A stretch of 64,000 nucleotides of DNA from Salegentibacter sp. Hel_I_6 (lineage in GTDB: Bacteria; Bacteroidota; Bacteroidia; Flavobacteriales; Flavobacteriaceae): the NCBI RefSeq assembly GCF_000745315.1, contig NZ_JQNQ01000001.1, positions 3,658,001 to 3,722,000 on the forward strand, given 5' to 3'. The position numbers were made by a program, and so were the translations under genes. Of this stretch, positions 53,972 to 63,026 are shown one piece after another (within the stretch, counting starts at the first letter, position 1; each line of letters opens with the position of its first letter). The notes beneath the pieces were generated by a model, which was given only the letters and a program-made list of their open reading frames with translations, did not search any database and was not told where the DNA came from.

Positions 53972-55768
53972 ATGAATTTAAAATATCAGATCGAAAATAG
54001 ACTTTATTATTTTCGTTTTTTTTATTCCTACTTAACCTGGAGGATATATGTTGGAATGTTCTTAAGTTTACTAACCGGCGTCTTGGATGGATTAGGATTG
54101 GCTCTATTTATACCATTACTTCAAATAGTTTTTAAGGATACCGCTGAAAGGGTTCCAAAGGATCAAACAGATGCGCTAAGTTCCTTTTTATTAGAGAATT
54201 TTAATGTAGAGTTTACTCTAACCGGGGTATTTATAGTTATACTTATATTATTTAGTATCAAAGGGGCAGTAAAATTTTTGGAAGGCTATTTAGGGGTGTT
54301 ATGGCAACAAAAAATGATGAAAGCAATTAGGTTTAATAATATAGATTTACTCTCGCAATTTAAATATCCGGCATTTGTGAATACAGATGCGGGAAAAATT
54401 CAGAATACACTAGGAGGAGAGGTTTCTAAAATAAGCCTCGCTCATAAATACTATTTTAAAACAATTCAATTTGGAGTATTGGTGTTTGTTTATTTTGCGC
54501 TTTCCATGAGGGTTGATTGGAAATTTACACTTCTTGTTATAATTGGGGGGATATTCATTAATCTTTTATCTAAATTTCTATATAAAAGAACTAAATATTT
54601 TTCGAGGAAATTAGTAACAGAGAATCATCGCTATCATAAATTACTTCTGGAAAAGATTAACTTATTCAAGTATCTGAAAGCAACAGGTTTGATTGAAAAT
54701 TATGCTAAAAAGCTAAAATCTAGTATTCTTAGTATGGAAGAGGTACAACGGCGTTTAGGGATGGTGAATGCAGCATTATTTGGGATAAGAGAACCTCTTG
54801 TTATATTGGTTATCTTTGGCGCTATATTCTTTTATTCCCAGGTGTTTGGTGGCTTGGTAAGTAGTATTCTTCTAAGCTTATTATTAATATACAGGGCATT
54901 TAATTATTTTATGGCTTCCCAGGAACAATGGAATTTGTTTTTAGGTAATTCCGGAAGTCTAAATAACCTTCAAAATTTCACTTCGGAATTAGAAAAGAAT
55001 AGAGAACCACAGGCGGGAGGGAAGCCAATTTATAAATTTGAAAAAGAAATTCTCTTAAAAAATGTTAGCTTTGGGTATGGAAAGGACATTATATTAAAGA
55101 ATATAAATCTTAAGGTTAAAAAAAATGAAAGTCTTGCAATTGTAGGTTCCAGCGGTTCTGGCAAAAGCACTTTAATGAATTTATTGTCTGGAATTTTAGT
55201 CCCTAACAGTGGGGAAGTTTTAATTGATGAAATTCCAATGGATAAATTAGATATGCAATCATTCAAAAAGCGCATAGGATATATTGTGCAGGATGCTACA
55301 ATCTTCAACGATACCATATTTAATAATATTAGTTTTTGGCAACCTAAAAATAAGGATAATATTAAGAGATTTAATAATGCGATTAAGAAGGCAAAAATCG
55401 ATGATTTTATTAATAATCTGGAGAAGAAAGAAGATAATTTGCTAGGGGTAAATGGAATTAATGTTAGTGGTGGGCAAAAGCAGCGAATTTCTATAGCAAG
55501 AGAACTTTATAAAGATATTGATATTTTGTTCCTTGACGAAGCAACCTCTTCGCTTGATACAGAGACTGAATTTGAAATTCAGAAAAACATTGATGAACTA
55601 AAAGGTCAGTATACATTTATTATCATTGCCCATCGATTAGCCACAATTAAAAATGCAGACAGAATTATCCTTTTGGAAAATGGCCAAATACAAGGCATTG
55701 GAACTTACAGGGAACTATTGGCAAATTCCCTGAGTTTTCAAAAGATGGTACAGCTTCAAGAGGTATAG
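53972..55768 (+). CDS. MsbA-like ABC exporter (fused membrane and ATPase domains)
   Basis: The 598-residue half-transporter has about six membrane helices (to about 330) and an ATPase domain with Walker A GSSGSGKS (392-399), signature VSGGQKQR (about 498) and Walker B ILFLDEATSSLD (about 517). It acts as a homodimer. MsbA-like members export lipids or lipid-linked oligosaccharides, as PglK does. Since a Wzx flippase is present as well, this could serve a second lipid-linked glycan. It is followed by the CMP-sugar block. Confidence 0.9.
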   Translation: MNLKYQIENRLYYFRFFYSYLTWRIYVGMFLSLLTGVLDGLGLALFIPLLQIVFKDTAERVPKDQTDALSSFLLENFNVEFTLTGVFIVILILFSIKGAVKFLEGYLGVLWQQKMMKAIRFNNIDLLSQFKYPAFVNTDAGKIQNTLGGEVSKISLAHKYYFKTIQFGVLVFVYFALSMRVDWKFTLLVIIGGIFINLLSKFLYKRTKYFSRKLVTENHRYHKLLLEKINLFKYLKATGLIENYAKKLKSSILSMEEVQRRLGMVNAALFGIREPLVILVIFGAIFFYSQVFGGLVSSILLSLLLIYRAFNYFMASQEQWNLFLGNSGSLNNLQNFTSELEKNREPQAGGKPIYKFEKEILLKNVSFGYGKDIILKNINLKVKKNESLAIVGSSGSGKSTLMNLLSGILVPNSGEVLIDEIPMDKLDMQSFKKRIGYIVQDATIFNDTIFNNISFWQPKNKDNIKRFNNAIKKAKIDDFINNLEKKEDNLLGVNGINVSGGQKQRISIARELYKDIDILFLDEATSSLDTETEFEIQKNIDELKGQYTFIIIAHRLATIKNADRIILLENGQIQGIGTYRELLANSLSFQKMVQLQEV

Positions 55769-55876
55769 TAAAATATCCCCGTTATTTAAAAGGGATATTC
55801 AGAAAAATGATTTCGGGATAGGCCTTGGATTGTTTAAATCTCGATTATTGAGTAAACTTTATAAATTAAATATTTT

Positions 55877-57400
55877 ATGTCAAATTCACGTCAATTTAAA
55901 ATACTGGACTGTAGCTTAAGAGATGGTGGGTACTATACTAACTGGGATTTTGAAGAAGAATTGGTGGATACTTATTTAAAGGCTATGAATAATTTGCCTA
56001 TAGATATTATTGAAATAGGATATAGATCTCCTACCAAAGAGAATTATGCCGGGGGGCATTTCTATTTACCCGATTTCCTTATTGATAGAATTAAAAAGCA
56101 AACCGATAAAAATCTGGCAATAATTCTAAATGAGAAGGATGTAGAAGCCAGTATTGCAGCGGAACTTATTAGTCCCTGTATAAATAAAATTAAATTGGTT
56201 CGGCTGGCTGTAGCTCCCCAAAATTTTGAACGGGGGATTGACCTTGCGACTAAAATAAAGGAGCTTGGCTTTGAGGTTGCCTTTAATTTGATGTATGCCA
56301 GTAAATGGGAGGAGGGATTTCCAAATATATCACAAATCAAATCCCTTAATAAAGTTTGTGATTATTTTTATGTAGTAGATTCTTATGGAGGCCTTTTCCC
56401 AGAGGATGTAAATAGGATTTTTAATTACATAAAAGCAGAACTTAAAATAGCTCTGGGTTTTCACGGTCATAATAACCTCGAGATGGCTCTGGTTAATACT
56501 TTAGAAGCGGCTAAATGCGGGGCAGATATACTTGATGCTACTATAGACGGGATGGGGAGGGGTGCAGGAAATTTAAAAACCGAGTTATTACTAAGTGTGC
56601 TTTACGAAAGAAGAATAGTAGATGTAAATTTTGATATTTTAAATGAGGTTCGTGAAACCTTTTTAAAACTTAAGCCTAAGTATAATTGGGGAACTAATCT
56701 CCCTTATATGGTTTCTGGAAGTTTTTCGCTACCACAAAATGAGGTGATGGAGCAAGTAAATAAAAGATATTTCTCATTAAATAATATTATCGATAAAGTA
56801 ACTTTAAAGAAACCTACCAGGAAGTTTAATTTAAGTGCTTTTAAACCTTCAAATAAAACTCCAGAGGTATTAGTAGTTGGAGGGGGAAACTCGGTAGAGG
56901 TACATAAAACTGCTATAAGGGAATTTCTTCAGGCTAATCCTTCAATGCCCGTTATATTGGCAAGTTCTAAAAATTCTAATGTATTTGAGTATTTAAATAA
57001 CCCGAATATACACTTAATTCCTGGAAAAGAATTGCAAAGGCTAAGGGATAAAATAAGTCAGGAGGAATTCAAAAAAAAGATTCTTATTGTTCCACCGGGG
57101 TTTAAATCTCCTGAGTATATTGAAAATATGAGTTTTTTTAGCTTACCGGAAGAAACAACCTATCATTTTCCAGATTCGGTTACTGAATATTGTTTAATAG
57201 TTGCAGAATTTTTTAAAGCTAAAAAAATTTTTCTTTCAGGTTATGACGGTTATGGTAATTTAATTAATAAAGCACAGCAGGAATTATTTGAGGAAAATGA
57301 GAGAGTTTTTAGCTTTTATAAAAGAGATAACTTAGAATTAATAGCATTAACCCCGAGCGAATATAGTGTCGAAAAATCTTCTATTTATTCATTCCTTTAA
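55877..57400 (+). CDS. DRE-TIM (HMGL-like) aldolase fused to an unknown Rossmann-like domain
   Basis: The 507-residue protein has an N-terminal DRE-TIM barrel (about 1-285): LDCSLRDGGYYTNWDF with catalytic Arg15/Asp16, FHGHNN with metal ligands His196/His198, and DGMGRGAGN. This is the pattern of 4-hydroxy-2-oxovalerate aldolase relatives, which join pyruvate enolate to an aldehyde. Residues about 310-507 form a second domain starting PEVLVVGGGNSVEVHKTAI and containing KKIFLSGYDGYGN, a Rossmann-type pattern that recalls GT42/DUF115 proteins. The next gene (CMP-sugar synthetase) begins at the last base of its stop codon. Its product is probably an ulosonic-type acid; this is inference. Confidence 0.8.
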   Translation: MSNSRQFKILDCSLRDGGYYTNWDFEEELVDTYLKAMNNLPIDIIEIGYRSPTKENYAGGHFYLPDFLIDRIKKQTDKNLAIILNEKDVEASIAAELISPCINKIKLVRLAVAPQNFERGIDLATKIKELGFEVAFNLMYASKWEEGFPNISQIKSLNKVCDYFYVVDSYGGLFPEDVNRIFNYIKAELKIALGFHGHNNLEMALVNTLEAAKCGADILDATIDGMGRGAGNLKTELLLSVLYERRIVDVNFDILNEVRETFLKLKPKYNWGTNLPYMVSGSFSLPQNEVMEQVNKRYFSLNNIIDKVTLKKPTRKFNLSAFKPSNKTPEVLVVGGGNSVEVHKTAIREFLQANPSMPVILASSKNSNVFEYLNNPNIHLIPGKELQRLRDKISQEEFKKKILIVPPGFKSPEYIENMSFFSLPEETTYHFPDSVTEYCLIVAEFFKAKKIFLSGYDGYGNLINKAQQELFEENERVFSFYKRDNLELIALTPSEYSVEKSSIYSFL

Positions 57401-58086
57401 TGAAGTATTCAATTTTTATACCGGTAAGAAGTGGTAGCCAAAGGGTGATCAAAAAGAATACTCGTGATTTTGCAGGAATAGAAGGTGGTCTTCTAAGCTT
57501 AAAATTAGCTCAGCTCACAAAGTTGCCGGAAAATTTTGAAATTGTAATTTCTACCAACGATGCTAAATGTTTTGAAATTACTAAGTCGTTTCAGGATAAG
57601 CTAAAAAATTTGAAACTTATTAAAAGATCGGATGAATTATGCAGATCTTCAACACCATTAATTGAATTGATTAAACATGCAGGGACGGTTTGTGCCGGAG
57701 ACTTTATTCTATGGTCGCATGTAACTTCGCCATTTTGTGATACGGAAAACTATAAGACCGCAATTAATCAATATGAAAAAAGTTTGTCTGAAAATTATGA
57801 TTCCCTGGTTTCCGGAAGGGATTATAAAGAGTTCCTTTTCGATAAAAATTCCGGAAAAATAGTAAATAATACAACCGGTTTAGATTGGCCGCGCACTCAG
57901 GATCTTCCCGATTGGTTTGAAATTAATAATGCAATATTCTTAACTTCGCGCCAAAATTTTCTTGAAGGAAATAGGATCGGAACCCACCCAATGCTACTTT
58001 CTCAAAATAAAATAGTTTCTTTCGATATAGATTATGAGGAGGATTTTACAATAGCAGAAGCGATATATGATAGGTTTTATAGGTAA
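57400..58086 (+). CDS. NeuA-like CMP-sugar synthetase
   Basis: The 228-residue protein has the signature IPVRSGSQRVIKKN, a variant of IPARxGSxRxxxKN, and FDIDYEEDFTIAEAI, the usual C-terminal motif of acylneuraminate cytidylyltransferases with the metal-binding Asp. The region HVTSPF replaces the common Q-(P)TSP. It should activate an ulosonic acid with CTP. It is a different group from the SpsF-like enzyme at 37967, which suggests a different sugar. Start TAATG and end both overlap the neighbours. Confidence 0.85.
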   Translation: MKYSIFIPVRSGSQRVIKKNTRDFAGIEGGLLSLKLAQLTKLPENFEIVISTNDAKCFEITKSFQDKLKNLKLIKRSDELCRSSTPLIELIKHAGTVCAGDFILWSHVTSPFCDTENYKTAINQYEKSLSENYDSLVSGRDYKEFLFDKNSGKIVNNTTGLDWPRTQDLPDWFEINNAIFLTSRQNFLEGNRIGTHPMLLSQNKIVSFDIDYEEDFTIAEAIYDRFYR

Positions 58087-58690
58087 ATCGGTAATACTAT
58101 GGGATTTTGATGGGGTGATCTTAGACTCTATGCCCGTACGTGAATATGGTTTTAAGAAAGTGCTTGAAAAATACCCACAAGAACAGGTAGAAGAGCTTTT
58201 AAATTATCATAATAAAAATGGAGGCTTATCCCGTTATGTGAAATTTCGCTATTTTTTTGAGCAGATTAGAAAGGAAGAATTGAAAGATGGCCAACTAAAG
58301 ACCTTTACAGATTATTATTCTGAAATAATGCGAGAAAGATTGGTTTCCAAGAAAAATCTAATTTCAGAAAGTTTAGAATTTATCAAAAGAAATCTTGAGA
58401 AATATAATATGCACATCGTCTCTGGTTCTGATCGGGAAGAATTAAGGTTTCTCTGTAATAGCTTAGGAATTTCTGAATATTTTAAAACGATAAGTGGTTC
58501 ACCAACTCCTAAAATTGAACTGGTAGCTGATTTATTGATAAAATATAATTATAATCTGAAAGAGGTTTGTTTAATTGGGGATTCTAAAAATGATTTCGAA
58601 GCGGCTAGACAAAACAAAATAGATTTTTATGGCTATAACAATACTGCATTGAGGGGTTTGGGAACAAAATATATAAAGGCTTTTACTTGA
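58067..58690 (+). CDS. HAD-superfamily phosphatase
   Basis: The 207-residue protein shows all HAD motifs: WDFDGVILDS (nucleophile Asp and acid Asp), SGSD, a Lys in PTPKIEL, and GDSKNDFEAA with the metal-binding Asp pair. A cap domain of about 70 residues follows motif I, as in beta-phosphoglucomutase/phosphoglycolate phosphatase relatives. Overlap of 20 bases with the CMP-sugar synthetase gene indicates coupling; removal of a phosphate from the condensation product, like KDO-8-P or Neu5Ac-9-P phosphatases, is the likely role. Confidence 0.83.
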   Translation: MIGFIGKSVILWDFDGVILDSMPVREYGFKKVLEKYPQEQVEELLNYHNKNGGLSRYVKFRYFFEQIRKEELKDGQLKTFTDYYSEIMRERLVSKKNLISESLEFIKRNLEKYNMHIVSGSDREELRFLCNSLGISEYFKTISGSPTPKIELVADLLIKYNYNLKEVCLIGDSKNDFEAARQNKIDFYGYNNTALRGLGTKYIKAFT

Positions 58691-59406
58691 AACTAATAAA
58701 AACTTTTTATGCGCTAATTTTAATGTTATTATCCTTACGGATATTTAATAGTGAAAAGTATTTTAAGAATAAGCGGATAGCCATAGTTGGAGCCGCTGAT
58801 TCTATTTTTGATGAGAAAAACGGAGATTTTATAGATTCCTACGATATTGTAATTAGAATTAATAAAGCTGCTCAGGTTTGGGAAGAAGAAAAAAGGGATT
58901 ACTTAGGCTCGAAATTTACCTATCTATTTCATAGTTTTTATGAAAATAGTTATAGTGGAGGAGGGCCAATTGATTTTGATAAATTCAGTAATATGGGAAT
59001 TGAAAAGTTGATCAACCCAAATTACACTTCAACAGGTCTAAAAACACATCTTAATTTTTATAAACGTCATTTAAAATCAAAAGAAACCTTCATTTTAGCT
59101 CCTCGTATAGCTCGAGAGATTAGAGAAAACATTCCAGTTTTTGTACCTACAGTGGGTTTTTCAGCTTTAATGGCCGTGTTGATGAGTGATTGTGAAGAAA
59201 TATACATAACAGGTTTTACTTTTTTTAAAACTCCATACGCCAAAGGCTATCGGGAGGAATTAACCGATCCAAAAAAAAATGAAGCACATCTAAAGAAACA
59301 GGGAATTCACGATCCCGATCTTGAATTTAAGGCCTTTAAAAGGCAACTAAAGCTCACATCCTGTGAGAATGTGAAGATGGACAGAGCTTTAGAATCATTG
59401 ATTTAG
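58687..59406 (+). CDS. GT29-like sialyltransferase
   Basis: The 239-residue protein from a TTG overlapping the previous stop (TTGA); an ATG at 58723 is the alternative. After a hydrophobic N-terminal segment it has KRIAIVGAADSIFDEKNGDF and YDIVIRINKA, matching the large sialylmotif, and VPTVGFSALMAVLMSDCEEI-YITGFTFF, matching the small sialylmotif of GT29. Conserved His in the final stretch (KKQGIHD) may be the base. GT29 enzymes use CMP-sialic acids, so it is the natural user of the CMP-sugar made by the three genes before it. Confidence 0.8.
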   Translation: MKLIKTFYALILMLLSLRIFNSEKYFKNKRIAIVGAADSIFDEKNGDFIDSYDIVIRINKAAQVWEEEKRDYLGSKFTYLFHSFYENSYSGGGPIDFDKFSNMGIEKLINPNYTSTGLKTHLNFYKRHLKSKETFILAPRIAREIRENIPVFVPTVGFSALMAVLMSDCEEIYITGFTFFKTPYAKGYREELTDPKKNEAHLKKQGIHDPDLEFKAFKRQLKLTSCENVKMDRALESLI

Positions 59407-59419
59407 ACTTGATCAAGTT

Positions 59420-60580
59420 ATGAGGTTATTATATTATACTACATCTTATTATGCCAATCACGGGGGTAGCATTCAATCCATTGAATTCTATAAGCAATTG
59501 GATAATATACCAATGATAAAGGAAAAGGCTATTTTTCCACCAAAAGTAAAAAAAGAATTTAGGGTTGAGAATGAGAGTGGTGAAGGTTTAAAAAATAAAC
59601 TTAAAGCAGTCTCACTATTTCAGGTTATTTTCTTCTTTCGAAGGAGTGAATTTTATATGAAAGCTTTGGAAGACAAAATTAGAAAGTTTGAGCCAGATGT
59701 TTTATTTATGCAAATTGACTCTAATTTTCTGCAGATTCATAAAATAAAAAATAATTTTCCCGATTTAAAAATATGTACCCAAATTAATGGATCGCCATTT
59801 GATGAACCTTTTAGGAATATAGCTTTTAAAAATAAATTTCAGAAACTACAACGTAAAGCTTATATAGAAGCCGATTTGAATATCTTTATATCAGATTATT
59901 CTCGAAGCTCCATAATGGGTGATAAATTAGATAAAATAAGGGATATCGTAATTCACAATGGAACTGATACCGAAAAATTTTTTCCGTTAAACAAAAAACA
60001 GAAATTAAGAAAAGAGCTTAATTATAATAAAGAATCTTTTATTATTGGATATATAGGTACTTTAGATCATCATAAAAAACTAGAAATTTTAATTCAGTCT
60101 TTCGCAGATCTAAAAACCCAATTTACCGATCTACAACTTGTTATTATTGGTGATGGCCCCGCAATGTCTAAATTACTATCCAAAGTATCTCAACTAAATT
60201 TGGAAGATAGTATTGAATTTCGTGGATGGATAAAACATGATGAGATTAACAAACATCTAAATTCCTTTGATCTTGCAGTGCATCATTATGCGAATACATA
60301 TATGAATCCTTTAAAAATCTTTGAATATTTGTCAGCGGGTCTTCCGGTTATCGCTCCTAGAATTCCTTCGGTTGAAAAAATGTTCAAGGATGGAGAAGAT
60401 TTATTGTTGACCTCACCTGATGAGAAAGAATTAAAGAAGCATTTATTCAACTTAATTACTGATGAGGATTTAAGAAAGAAACTTAGTAATAAACAACATT
60501 TAATTGCATCTATGGAAAGCAATTTTACCTGGAAAAAATACACCGAAAGAATTGTTGAGGCTATGGCGAATATTAAATAA
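59420..60580 (+). CDS. GT4-family glycosyltransferase
   Basis: The 386-residue GT-B protein begins RLLYYTTSYYANHGGSIQSI and has IGYIGTLDHHKKLEILIQSF and NPLKIFEYLSAGLPVIAP, the GT4 donor-site region with the EYLSAG helix. The donor is unknown. It starts 13 bases after the sialyltransferase stop. It is not closely similar to the other GT4 enzymes in the locus. Confidence 0.87.
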   Translation: MRLLYYTTSYYANHGGSIQSIEFYKQLDNIPMIKEKAIFPPKVKKEFRVENESGEGLKNKLKAVSLFQVIFFFRRSEFYMKALEDKIRKFEPDVLFMQIDSNFLQIHKIKNNFPDLKICTQINGSPFDEPFRNIAFKNKFQKLQRKAYIEADLNIFISDYSRSSIMGDKLDKIRDIVIHNGTDTEKFFPLNKKQKLRKELNYNKESFIIGYIGTLDHHKKLEILIQSFADLKTQFTDLQLVIIGDGPAMSKLLSKVSQLNLEDSIEFRGWIKHDEINKHLNSFDLAVHHYANTYMNPLKIFEYLSAGLPVIAPRIPSVEKMFKDGEDLLLTSPDEKELKKHLFNLITDEDLRKKLSNKQHLIASMESNFTWKKYTERIVEAMANIK

Positions 60581-60606
60581 ATCTAGTACTCGTAGAAATA
60601 ATTTTA

Positions 60607-61770
60607 ATGAAAAAACTCATCCGCATAACTACCATTCCCTTATCACTTGAAAAACTCCTGGAAGGTCAGCTTACTTATATGAACCAGCATTACCAGGTAA
60701 CTGCGATAGCTGCGGAAAAAGAACGTCTTGAAAAATATGGGGAAAATAATAAGGTAAATACTTTTTGGGTTGAAATGACCCGGGCGATTACTCCGGTACA
60801 GGATCTTAAAGCGGTTTGGAAACTCTACAATTTTTTTAAAAGAGAAAAACCTGAGATTGTTCATACGCATACTCCGAAAGCTGGAATTGTAGGAATGCTG
60901 GCGGCAAAAATGGCAGGAGTGCCTATTAGGTTACATACTGTTGCCGGTTTACCGCTCATGGAAACCACTGGGAATAAGCGAAAGATTTTAGATCAGGTTG
61001 AAAAATTCACCTATAAATTAGCCACCAAAGTTTACCCTAATTCCAGGGGCTTAAGGGATATTATTTTAAAAGAAGGTTTTGCAAAAGAAGATAAACTAAA
61101 AGTGCTTGGAAAAGGAAGTTCAAACGGAATTGATACTAAATATTTTGATCCTTTCCAGTTTGACGAAACCCAAAAGAAAAATAAAAGACAATCCCTTGGC
61201 ATTCCTGAGGAAGATTTTATATTCATCTTTATAGGCCGCCTGGTTAGTGAAAAAGGTATAAATGAATTAGTAGATGCTTTTAAAAAGTTAAAAGAGCAAC
61301 ATCAAAATATTTCTCTTCTTTTAGTGGGGCCCTTTGAAAAAGAGTTGGATCCTTTAAAAGAAGAAACGTTTAAGGAAATTCAGCAAAATGAGAAAATATT
61401 GATAACCGGCTATCAGGAAGATGTCAGGCCTTATTTTGCGATTTCCGATGCGCTGGCATTTCCAAGTTATCGTGAAGGTTTTCCTAACGTGGTAATGCAA
61501 GCCGGGGCTATGAATTTACCGGCAATTGTTAGCGATATTAATGGTTGTAATGAAATTATTGTAGAAGGTGTGAATGGAGTCATTATTCCAGTGAAAAATA
61601 CTTCAAAATTATTTAATGCTATGGAGTTATTTGTTGCTAACGAAAGTTACCTCGAAAGACTTTCGGCAAATTCGCGTGAGGAGATCTGTAAATACTATGA
61701 ACGTAAGGAATTTTGGCAAATTTTGTTAAAGGAATACAAAAGCTTAGAAAAGGAATACATAAAGTCTTAA
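60607..61770 (+). CDS. GT4-family glycosyltransferase, possibly second-sugar transferase
   Basis: The 387-residue protein has VHTHTPKAGIVGMLAAKMAG, GLRDIILKEG, KGSSNGIDTKYFDP and PSYREGFPNVVMQAGAMNLP, a pattern common to GT4 enzymes such as PglA that add the second sugar to a lipid-linked amino sugar. The gene lies just before the initiating PglC-like gene, as in many loci, which supports this. The donor may be UDP-GalNAc, but this is a guess from position. Confidence 0.87.
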   Translation: MKKLIRITTIPLSLEKLLEGQLTYMNQHYQVTAIAAEKERLEKYGENNKVNTFWVEMTRAITPVQDLKAVWKLYNFFKREKPEIVHTHTPKAGIVGMLAAKMAGVPIRLHTVAGLPLMETTGNKRKILDQVEKFTYKLATKVYPNSRGLRDIILKEGFAKEDKLKVLGKGSSNGIDTKYFDPFQFDETQKKNKRQSLGIPEEDFIFIFIGRLVSEKGINELVDAFKKLKEQHQNISLLLVGPFEKELDPLKEETFKEIQQNEKILITGYQEDVRPYFAISDALAFPSYREGFPNVVMQAGAMNLPAIVSDINGCNEIIVEGVNGVIIPVKNTSKLFNAMELFVANESYLERLSANSREEICKYYERKEFWQILLKEYKSLEKEYIKS

Positions 61771-61815
61771 TTTTGCAAAACCAAATTTGGCGTTCACAAA
61801 TTCTCTAATTCCTCT

Positions 61816-62421
61816 ATGTACAGGCACTTTTTAAAAAATTTACTGGATTTTTTTATTGCTTTTGCGGCATTATTAGTGCTTTGTCCGTTATTAATACCAA
61901 TCACGGTTTTATTAGCTTTGGCCAATAAAGGGAAACCCTTTTTCTTTCAGAAAAGACCAGGGAAAAATGAACAGATTTTCAATATCATCAAGTTTAAAAC
62001 AATGACTGATGAAAAAGACAAAGAAGGAAATTTGTTGCCTGACGATAAGCGTTTAACTGCTGTGGGAAAATTTGTTCGAAAAACATCTATAGATGAAATT
62101 CCTCAATTAGTAAATGTTTTAAAGGGTGACATGAGTTTAATAGGCCCCAGACCTTTACTACCACAATATTTATCTCTTTATTCTGAAAGACAAAAAAAAC
62201 GTCACGAAGTGAAACCTGGAATTACCGGTTGGGCTCAGGTTAATGGCAGGAATGCGATTAGCTGGACCAGGAAATTTGAATATGATGTTTGGTATGTAGA
62301 AAATCTTTCTTTTGGCCTGGATTTAAGTATTATTTTCAAAACAATTAAAAAAGTTGTGATTTCTGAGGGAATAAATACCGCCAACATGGCTACCACAGAA
62401 GCTTTTAACGGAAAAAATTAA
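61816..62421 (+). CDS. Undecaprenyl-phosphate sugar phosphotransferase, PglC-like
   Basis: The 201-residue protein is the short, monotopic type: one hydrophobic segment (about 8-35), then KFKTMTDEKD, the catalytic DEIPQLVNVLKGDMSLIGPRP region (here in TSIDEIPQL, with Asp-Glu) and HEVKPGITGWAQVNGRN. It transfers a sugar-1-phosphate to undecaprenyl phosphate, the first step of repeat-unit assembly. The length matches PglC rather than the long WbaP/WcaJ. The neighbouring acetyltransferase and aminotransferase point to a diacetamido-sugar as substrate. Confidence 0.92.
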   Translation: MYRHFLKNLLDFFIAFAALLVLCPLLIPITVLLALANKGKPFFFQKRPGKNEQIFNIIKFKTMTDEKDKEGNLLPDDKRLTAVGKFVRKTSIDEIPQLVNVLKGDMSLIGPRPLLPQYLSLYSERQKKRHEVKPGITGWAQVNGRNAISWTRKFEYDVWYVENLSFGLDLSIIFKTIKKVVISEGINTANMATTEAFNGKN

Positions 62422-62423
62422 AG

Positions 62424-63026
62424 ATGAATATTTACGGAGCCAGCGGTCATGGAAAAGTAGTTTTTGATATTCTAAAAAGTAGAAATATCAAGATAGATTC
62501 AATTTTTGATGATAATGATAAAATTGAAAAATTTCTTGGTTTTAAAGTTACTCACGAACCAAATAAAGAACAACTAAAAATACCTTCAGTTTTTGCAATT
62601 GGAAATAATGTGATTAGAAAGCAGGTGGCTTGTAGGTTTACCGGTTTGATTTCTGAAGCGGTAAGTCATTCTTCCGCAATTATTTCTGAAGATATTGAGT
62701 TTGGATTAGGTACGGTTATTATGCCAGGAGCTATTATTAATGCAGGAACTACAATTGGAAAACATTGTATTGTAAATTCCGGTGCGGTTGTTGAGCACGA
62801 TGTGCAGCTTGAAGATTTTGTGCATATAGCACCAAATTCTGTGGTTACCGGGAACGTTAGTATAGGCGAAGGCACTCAGATAGGTGCAGGCGCTTCGGTT
62901 ATACCCGGAATTAAAATTGGTAAATGGGCCTCGATTGGTGCAGGAGCCGTGATTGTAAAAGATATCCCAGATTTTGCCGTAGTGGTTGGAAATCCTGGAA
63001 AAATTATAAAATACCTGAATGAATAA
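62424..63026 (+). CDS. PglD-like sugar O/N-acetyltransferase (hexapeptide repeat)
   Basis: The 200-residue protein begins MNIYGASGHGKVVFDIL, the nucleotide-sugar-binding start of PglD/NeuD, and continues with left-handed beta-helix hexapeptides (GTVIMPGAIINAGTTIGKH, IAPNSVVTGNVSIGEGTQIG). His in VVEHDVQL is the likely catalytic base. PglD acetylates UDP-4-amino-sugar to UDP-diNAcBac. It is 2 bases after the PglC-like gene and overlaps the aminotransferase start by 8 bases (ATGAATAA). Confidence 0.9.
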   Translation: MNIYGASGHGKVVFDILKSRNIKIDSIFDDNDKIEKFLGFKVTHEPNKEQLKIPSVFAIGNNVIRKQVACRFTGLISEAVSHSSAIISEDIEFGLGTVIMPGAIINAGTTIGKHCIVNSGAVVEHDVQLEDFVHIAPNSVVTGNVSIGEGTQIGAGASVIPGIKIGKWASIGAGAVIVKDIPDFAVVVGNPGKIIKYLNE

